Shown in pieces: positions 39,655 through 44,245 of a stretch of DNA of 44,245 bases; positions within the stretch are counted from its first letter, which is position 1, and each line of letters opens with the position of its first letter. This DNA is from Calditrichota bacterium (GTDB lineage: Bacteria > Electryoneota > B3-LCP). Made by a program: the position numbers and the translations under genes. The DNA lies in assembly GCA_020051775.1 (NCBI GenBank), contig JAGVQJ010000067.1, positions 1 through 44,245 of the forward strand, given 5' to 3'. Under the pieces are notes generated by a model. It was not told where the DNA came from, ran no database searches, and saw only the letters and a program-made list of their open reading frames with translations.

Positions 39655-40791
39655 AAAATACATCGCCCGCGAGTGCGTCAGCACTTCCACGCCGGTAGCG
39701 GTGACGAGCACGTCGTTTTCCAGGCGGGAGCCGCCCAGGTCGCCGACGACGCCCGGTTCCACGGTGAAGACCATGCCGACTTCCAGCGGCGTGGGTTTCC
39801 AGTATTTCAACACGGCCGGATCTTTTGGCTTGCGGCCCAGGAGCGGCGGGTCATGCACTTCCAGACCGATGCCGTGCCCCAAGCTGTAGGGCATGTTCAA
39901 CCCCGCCGATTCGATCACGGCGATGGCGGCTTCGGCTACTTCATGCGCCAGGGCGCCCGGCTTGATCAGAGTCAGCGCCTTCTCGTAGGCTTCCAGGGTT
40001 TTGTCCAGGATCTTCTGCTTCTCCGGCGGCAACTTGCCGAAAATCAGCGGGACGGTGACGTCGGTGGCATAGCCTTTCCACCACAAGCCCATGTCAATCA
40101 AGGCCAGACCGGGTAGATCCAGCTTCGCATCGGAAGAGGACGGTACCTGGTGGATCATGCCGGAACGGTCGCGATTGGCTGTCAGTGTCTCGAAGCTGGG
40201 GCCTTCGGCGCCGCGCTTCTTCATTTCGGTTTCCATGTAAATGGCCAGGTCGATTTCCCTTAAGCCCGAGTGGGATTTGACAAACGGTTCGATCAGGTTG
40301 ATGATCTCGTCGGTGACCTTGGCGCCTTCCTTCAAGATGGCGATTTCGGCGGGAGTCTTCACTGAGCGCAAGCGGCGCAGACCGTCTTCGGCTCCATCCG
40401 GACGGCAGACGACCTTGGCTCCGGAAAATTCTTCCTGCACTTGCACCACGGTGAAATGCTTTTCGGAAGGGAGGACTTCCAACGTGAAGGCCGCGCCTAG
40501 TTTATCGCGCAGAGCGTACACCAAAGCGGCGCGGTAAGAGCGGTCGAAATTGGCGACGTCCAGCAGCACATCCACTTGAGCCTCGTTTTTGGCCATCACC
40601 TGATCCCAGGGGATCAACGTCATGCTGCCGTCGGAAAAGAGCAGCAAGTGAGCGTCCGAAGGCTGGCCGGACAGGTAGCGCAGGCTCTTGTTGCGGTTGG
40701 GCTCGAAATCTGAGACCAACAGGGCGTCAACGGCGCGGGATTTCATTTCCGCGACCAGGGTGTTCAGTTTTTCGGGGGTAATAATTCTCAT
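39652..40791 (-). CDS. M24-family Xaa-Pro dipeptidase/aminopeptidase
   Basis: A 379-residue pita-bread-fold metallopeptidase. Start ATG 40791 with AAGGAA upstream; the longer frame would overlap the methyltransferase. The N-terminal half is a creatinase-type domain (about 1-140). The catalytic half has all five metal ligands in conserved blocks: LALIDMGLWWKGYATDVTVP (two Asp), SLGHGIGLEVHD (His), FTVEPGVV (Glu) and SRLENDVLVT (Glu). Enzymes of this family cleave Xaa-Pro bonds in dipeptides or at N termini. A solo methyltransferase gene lies 10 bp upstream on the same strand. Confidence 0.92.
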   Translation of the reverse strand: MRIITPEKLNTLVAEMKSRAVDALLVSDFEPNRNKSLRYLSGQPSDAHLLLFSDGSMTLIPWDQVMAKNEAQVDVLLDVANFDRSYRAALVYALRDKLGAAFTLEVLPSEKHFTVVQVQEEFSGAKVVCRPDGAEDGLRRLRSVKTPAEIAILKEGAKVTDEIINLIEPFVKSHSGLREIDLAIYMETEMKKRGAEGPSFETLTANRDRSGMIHQVPSSSDAKLDLPGLALIDMGLWWKGYATDVTVPLIFGKLPPEKQKILDKTLEAYEKALTLIKPGALAHEVAEAAIAVIESAGLNMPYSLGHGIGLEVHDPPLLGRKPKDPAVLKYWKPTPLEVGMVFTVEPGVVGDLGGSRLENDVLVTATGVEVLTHSRAMYF

Positions 40792-40801
40792 GTGCAATTC
40801 C

Positions 40802-41521
40802 TTAAGGTTTAATAAATGATTCTGGGGATATTCTCTCAAGGGCAATCCGGTGGTATTCCGGATCGATTTCGCTCAGAATGTAGCGCCGGCCTTCCAAAAT
40901 GCAGGCGACGGCGGTAGATCCCGATCCGCCGTAGGGATCCAGCACGATCTCATCGGGTTTGCTGGAAGCCTGGATGATCATCTGCAAGAGTTCCACCGGC
41001 TTGGTGGTGCCGTGGTTGAAGCGGTAGTTGGAAACCTTGGGGAACGGTTCGAGCAAGCCTTTCCCCGGGCGGCGTCCCAGGACATTAGACTGCCGCCGAC
41101 CCCGCAAAGGTTGCGGCTTCCCCTTCGATACAAAGATGATAAATTCATGCTGCGGCGCCCAGTTCCCGCGCAGGTCGCCACTGCCGTGATTGTTCTTGAC
41201 CCACACCAGGCAGTTGCGGTACTTGAAACCGGCCTCCACTAATGCTGTACGGATGCCGGGGAAGGTGAGATGGTCGCAGAAGCAGTAAAGATGGCAACCC
41301 GATTTCAGCACCCGATACGATTCTCGCGCAAACAGTTCCACGTCGAATTGGCCGTGCTGAATCCGCTTTAAGATCGGATGCGCCGTGGGACGGTTGCTGC
41401 GGTAATTCTTATAGGGCGGATCGGTCAGCACCAGATCCACGGAGTCGTCCGGCAGCCGGGCGAACAGGTCGCGGTTGTCGCCCAGGTAGATGAGGTTTGG
41501 CAGGTCGGGAGGTGGTTGCAT
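40802..41521 (-). CDS. Solo DNA methyltransferase (DPPY-type, N4/N6)
   Basis: A 239-residue AdoMet-dependent DNA methyltransferase. The catalytic motif IV is DPPY (LVLTDPPYKNYR, residues 34-37), and the AdoMet-binding motif I DPYGGSGSTAVAC is near the C terminus (about 195-201). Motif IV before motif I is the beta-class order typical of N6-adenine/N4-cytosine enzymes. No nuclease is adjacent on this side; a type II pair with its own methyltransferase lies 0.3 kb away. Possible roles are orphan regulatory methylation or defence against a cognate nuclease. The target sequence cannot be inferred. Confidence 0.9.
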   Translation of the reverse strand: MQPPPDLPNLIYLGDNRDLFARLPDDSVDLVLTDPPYKNYRSNRPTAHPILKRIQHGQFDVELFARESYRVLKSGCHLYCFCDHLTFPGIRTALVEAGFKYRNCLVWVKNNHGSGDLRGNWAPQHEFIIFVSKGKPQPLRGRRQSNVLGRRPGKGLLEPFPKVSNYRFNHGTTKPVELLQMIIQASSKPDEIVLDPYGGSGSTAVACILEGRRYILSEIDPEYHRIALERISPESFIKP

Positions 41522-41531
41522 GTCACTTCCA

Positions 41532-41660
41532 CCCCGCCCTAAAGGACGGGGCTACGTCTTTTCCAAGCCCCCTGAAGGGGGCTGATTGGTTAGTCGGGGT
41601 CGTTGTTACTCCGACCGCATGTTTGTGTCATTCCGGAAGGGCTTCAGCCCTATCCGGAAT
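41532..41660. repeat. Cluster of three intergenic palindromes
   Basis: Three consecutive hairpins: 41532-41551 (CCCCG..CC/GG..CGGGG with one mismatch), 41566-41583 (AGCCCCC/GGGGGCT, TGAA loop), 41630-41660 (31-bp palindrome of the 34681 family, arms ATTCCGGA/TCCGGAAT). The strip between the solo methyltransferase and the next gene is otherwise empty. Confidence 0.65.
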
Positions 41661-41674
41661 CCAGATTATAATCT

Positions 41675-41848
41675 TCAGGCGGATTTCTGTTTGCGGCTCT
41701 GTTTCCAGACGCGTCGGGTATGCGGATTCTTCAGGATCGCTTCTTCCATGAAGCGAGCTTGTTGTTCAGGAGATAATCCTTCCATCTCTTTCATCAACTT
41801 CTCCTGGATCTTGCGCTTCATCTCTACGGCGTCGAATTTCTTGGTCAT
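41675..41848 (-). CDS. Small antitoxin-like protein (57 aa)
   Basis: A 57-residue, highly charged helical protein (MTKKFDAVEMKRKIQEKLMK, then MEGLSPEQQARFMEEAILKN). The DAVEMKRxIQ...MEGLSPEQ pattern is common in small proteins often annotated near toxin-antitoxin and VapB-like genes; function is inferred only from that resemblance. Start ATG 41848 is chosen over the frame from 41890, which overlaps the nuclease gene. It is directly downstream of the TdeIII-like nuclease on the same strand. Confidence 0.5.
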   Translation of the reverse strand: MTKKFDAVEMKRKIQEKLMKEMEGLSPEQQARFMEEAILKNPHTRRVWKQSRKQKSA

Positions 41849-41858
41849 ATAACGGTTG

Positions 41859-42641
41859 TCAGTGATTAAATGATTTAAATTTTTCATCAATCTCGGGTTT
41901 TAACTGTAAACCTACTTGTTCAAAAACATTAAGTAAATCATTGTAAGTATTAGAACCCCCTAAGAAGTTCCAGAATTCATCTGCAACTTTCAATTCATTT
42001 TTTATATCAAACATTCCTTTGAATGTCCAACGATCATAAGGATTTGGCTCATACGGATTATAAGGAATCGCAAGTTCAGTATGGATTTTACAAGCAGGAT
42101 CTTGTGCTCCTCGAATCGCTACCCATTCCAATAAAGTTCTTTTAAATCCAATTATTTCACCTCGATTTGCTTTCACAGTTTTCAGATCAATATAGTATTC
42201 ATCACCGTCATGTGTTTCTAAAAAGAGATCAATTCTCGGCTTCTTAATTTTTTTAATTATGCCTGTTTGTGAAATCTTTAATATTTCTCTTGTCTCAAAA
42301 GGCTTATTTGGTTCTACTATCGCGCCCTTGAGATTGTCAATAATATTTTGTATTGCTTGATGTGAATTTTCGCTTATTGTATTGTTAAAATCTTTATATT
42401 GGCTAATCGCAATCTTAAAATATGGTTTTGCAATGATCACCGCAACTTGCTCAAAAACTGAGGTCCCCAAAGTAGTATTAATCGACTGAACAAACGAAAA
42501 TATTGCCATCCTATCTCTTCCGAGAAGCCTTATATGGAAGGGCATATTGTTCGTTTCAGGATTATAATCGGTTAACTTGCGTCTGATTTGTTGTTTAAGC
42601 AAATCGGAAATCTCTCGCTGTTGATCGGCCGTTAACGCCAT
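41859..42641 (-). CDS. Type II restriction endonuclease, TdeIII-like
   Basis: A 260-residue PD-(D/E)xK-fold nuclease. The N-terminal region NMPFHIRLLGRDRMAIFSFV followed by QSINTTLGTSVFEQVAVIIA matches the TdeIII family. The catalytic motif is visible as PRIDLFLE (Asp138), a 14-residue gap, then YYIDLKTVK (Asp152-x-Lys154). Strongly AT-rich. It starts 2 bp after the methyltransferase stop, with AAGGAAAATTAAA as ribosome-binding region, so the two are co-expressed with the methyltransferase first. The recognition sequence is not predicted. Confidence 0.82.
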   Translation of the reverse strand: MALTADQQREISDLLKQQIRRKLTDYNPETNNMPFHIRLLGRDRMAIFSFVQSINTTLGTSVFEQVAVIIAKPYFKIAISQYKDFNNTISENSHQAIQNIIDNLKGAIVEPNKPFETREILKISQTGIIKKIKKPRIDLFLETHDGDEYYIDLKTVKANRGEIIGFKRTLLEWVAIRGAQDPACKIHTELAIPYNPYEPNPYDRWTFKGMFDIKNELKVADEFWNFLGGSNTYNDLLNVFEQVGLQLKPEIDEKFKSFNH

Positions 42642-42642
42642 T

Positions 42643-44073
42643 TTAATTTTCCTTTCTCATAAGAAAGATCGTTTCTTGGTATGGATTATCGCCTTGTTCA
42701 GTTCTTTTAGTGACTGCACGAAGAAATTGGTCAACAATTTTCATCCCACTTTTTTTGGCAATTTCGGGGTAAATTTGGAAACGATCATTCGCAACAATGA
42801 AGATATTTGCCTCGTTTTTCAAGAATGGTAGGGCATTTTTAAAAACAGCGACGATACCATCAATATAATCGGACTGTGCTTGCCTCGATTTCCCCTTTTT
42901 CTTTGGCCCAATTTCTAAATTATCATTTCGTGGAAACCCAAAAAGTTCATAAGCATAGTTATGCTGATCATGATAATCAATTTGCCCGACATACGGTGGG
43001 GATGTAAAGATCCCGTCAATTAATCTGCCCTTTATGACAGTATCTTCCGTCTTCTCCGCTAGATTAACATATCGGGAGTCGGCTTGAATCACAGTCACCA
43101 CTTTGTCTGAGCGAAGTTCATTAAATTGCTCCAAACGCCGTGCAGTATCTTCGCTATAAGCATGAATTTTGGTGAGGCAATTATCAATTGGCGTACAATT
43201 GCGATTATGTTTCCTACACCAGTATATCTCACCAACAGGAAGAGGAGCTTTTGGCGTTGCCAAATCATAATGCGGGATTAATCTTGAGGATCGAACGGCT
43301 CTGCTAAGCACGACGCGAAGTAAATCTTTATAATAATAATGAGGTATAAGCCGACGATAATATAACATTTCTAATAACGCCCTTGGCGCGAACCACGTCT
43401 TAAGATATTCACTTTCACATTCATGTAATAGGCTTGAATTAAGGTTTTCCATCCTTTCTTCAGGGAATAATATTAAATCGGCCTCATCTGATTTCGTTAA
43501 ATATTTCGAATATTGAGTCACCCTATATTCCACTTCAAGGATTTCTGATCTCGCTTTTTCAATATTGTAGTTTGATGTTTTTACATTCGCAATTAAACAA
43601 TTGAAAGGTGATATGTCTATCCCGATAGAATGCATTTTCATTTCATTGCTTTGAACAAGCGTAGTTCCAGATCCCATAAAAGGGTCCAAAATAATATCAT
43701 CTTCTTTAAAATAACGGCCTAAAAACCATTCCACGAGTTGAGGTATAAATTTACCAAGATAGGGGTGAAGGCGATGAACGTGTTTAGTTCTTTTATACTC
43801 TGGTAGGCTATGAAACCCAAGCTCTGGATGTAAACCTGCATGGTGATGTTTTTCTAATCCCTGGTCAATTAGCGATAAAAAAGTTCTTAATTCCTTCATG
43901 CTGACTCGGAGCTCACCATTTTTCGCTCTATAAATTCTTTCTCCATTCTCATTGAATTTGGCGATCCTACCGCGTTGAATATAGTCTCGGATATTGTGAG
44001 GGGTTTTCCCCACAAGATTCGCTGCTTCGTCGAGTGAAACTAATTCTTGATCTCTAGTCTCTATGTCTGTCAT
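42643..44073 (-). CDS. Type II DNA methyltransferase with N-terminal HTH
   Basis: The 476-residue modification partner of the nuclease at 41859. Residues 1-70 form an excisionase/MerR-like HTH (VSLDEAANLVGKTPHNIRDY; ELRVSMKELRTFL). The catalytic part has motif I DPFMGSGTT (130-138) and motif IV TSPPY (357-361), the latter typical of N4-cytosine enzymes; I before IV with a long region between suggests the alpha-type order with a TRD in the middle. A Cys-rich loop (IYWCRKHNRNCTPIDNC) might bind zinc. The HTH could let the enzyme control its own promoter, replacing a C-protein. AT-rich, so likely acquired. Confidence 0.85.
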   Translation of the reverse strand: MTDIETRDQELVSLDEAANLVGKTPHNIRDYIQRGRIAKFNENGERIYRAKNGELRVSMKELRTFLSLIDQGLEKHHHAGLHPELGFHSLPEYKRTKHVHRLHPYLGKFIPQLVEWFLGRYFKEDDIILDPFMGSGTTLVQSNEMKMHSIGIDISPFNCLIANVKTSNYNIEKARSEILEVEYRVTQYSKYLTKSDEADLILFPEERMENLNSSLLHECESEYLKTWFAPRALLEMLYYRRLIPHYYYKDLLRVVLSRAVRSSRLIPHYDLATPKAPLPVGEIYWCRKHNRNCTPIDNCLTKIHAYSEDTARRLEQFNELRSDKVVTVIQADSRYVNLAEKTEDTVIKGRLIDGIFTSPPYVGQIDYHDQHNYAYELFGFPRNDNLEIGPKKKGKSRQAQSDYIDGIVAVFKNALPFLKNEANIFIVANDRFQIYPEIAKKSGMKIVDQFLRAVTKRTEQGDNPYQETIFLMRKEN

Positions 44074-44177
44074 GTTTCATGTCCAAGTAATTTTTAAATA
44101 CTTAGTTGTGTTTTATTTACGTAACGTAACTCCTTTGGTTTCAGGTCAAGCCCGGAATGACACCATTCCTTTAAAAG

Positions 44178-44219
44178 CTAAATGCAGAATGGAGAATGAA
44201 GAATGACGAATGAAGAAGT
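44178..44219. repeat. Heptamer tandem array (NNGAATG)n
   Basis: Four clear 7-bp units with core GAATG (for example GAGAATG and AAGAATG), flanked by two degenerate units, between the methyltransferase start and the window end. Same period as the arrays at 15041, 34633 and 39627. Confidence 0.65.
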
Positions 44220-44223
44220 CTGG

Positions 44224-44243
44224 ATTCCCGCTTGCGCGGGAAT
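44224..44243. repeat. 20-bp palindrome ATTCCCGC/GCGGGAAT
   Basis: Perfect 8-bp arms (44224-44231 and 44236-44243) with a 4-nt TTGC loop, directly after the heptamer array. It is a shorter relative of the 34681 and 41630 elements and resembles Neisseria dRS3-type repeats in form (ATTCCC..GGGAAT). Confidence 0.65.
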
Positions 44244-44245
44244 GA

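Noticed and set aside
44110-44135. ACGTA-type repeat near TTTACGTAACGTAAC as a C-protein box
   Set aside because: No controller gene and the repeat is short; the methyltransferase HTH is a better candidate regulator, but no binding site can be assigned.
1-44245. CRISPR arrays, tRNA or rRNA genes, transposase or integrase genes
   Set aside because: No spacer-separated direct repeats of CRISPR type, no cloverleaf-type sequences and no transposase signatures were recognised.

Overview
The window is the replication-origin neighbourhood of a Gram-negative bacterium, most likely from the FCB superphylum or one of its candidate phyla (KSB1, Zixibacteria, Calditrichota or Cloacimonadota-like). The evidence is three secreted beta-propeller or FG-GAP-type proteins with type IX-style C-terminal sorting domains, several lipobox lipoproteins including an Slp homologue, and a Rex regulator. 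Species assignment is inference. Almost every gene from 1 to 31.1 kb is on the + strand, pointing away from oriC. From 31.1 kb on, nearly everything is on the - strand.

Region 1 (1-4.2 kb) is the replication core: 5'-truncated dnaA, an AT-rich oriC with DnaA boxes, dnaN, a small lipoprotein, dciA (helicase loader) and an apparently exported thiol peroxidase. recF is not present. Region 2 (4.5-15.1 kb) holds a DMT exporter, gyrB and gyrA, but gyrB and gyrA are embedded in a dense accessory island. That island contains DUF4258/YgiT-zinc-finger, a frameshifted hicB, a HEPN AbiU2-like protein, DUF3800, a small protein coupled to an AbiEii-like nucleotidyltransferase, DUF433, two complete MntA/HepT modules, a solo HicB, and between the MntA/HepT modules an AT-rich two-gene SLATT + cGAS/CD-NTase operon (a candidate minimal CBASS). 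Region 3 (15-25 kb) has gyrA, a soluble PAS histidine kinase, rex, a secreted LVIVD-repeat protein, transketolase and an MFS transporter.

Region 4 (25-31 kb) is metabolic: MmgE/PrpD, a VOC protein, a phosphosulfolactate-synthase homologue, then a tight pterin/folate operon (PCD, FolM-like reductase, FolB, FolK, FolE) and an Slp lipoprotein. Region 5 (31-41 kb, mostly - strand) is redox and envelope: Rieske-FAD oxidoreductase, two cupredoxin-like lipoproteins (one lacking copper ligands), OsmC, an FmdB zinc ribbon, two large FG-GAP/type IX-sorted proteins and an M24 peptidase. Region 6 (40.8-44.2 kb) is DNA modification: a solo DPPY methyltransferase, a small antitoxin-like ORF, and an AT-rich type II restriction-modification pair (TdeIII-like nuclease plus a methyltransferase with an N-terminal HTH).

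The intergenic DNA is unusually structured. There are four different degenerate heptamer tandem arrays, each tucked against a gene end or next to a palindrome. A 31-bp palindrome family occurs at 34681 and 41630 with a shorter relative at 44224. There is also a repeated CACAG/CTGTG hairpin (12741, 34808), several perfect hairpins or terminators, and two near-identical sigma70-type promoters on the - strand (10509, 35521).
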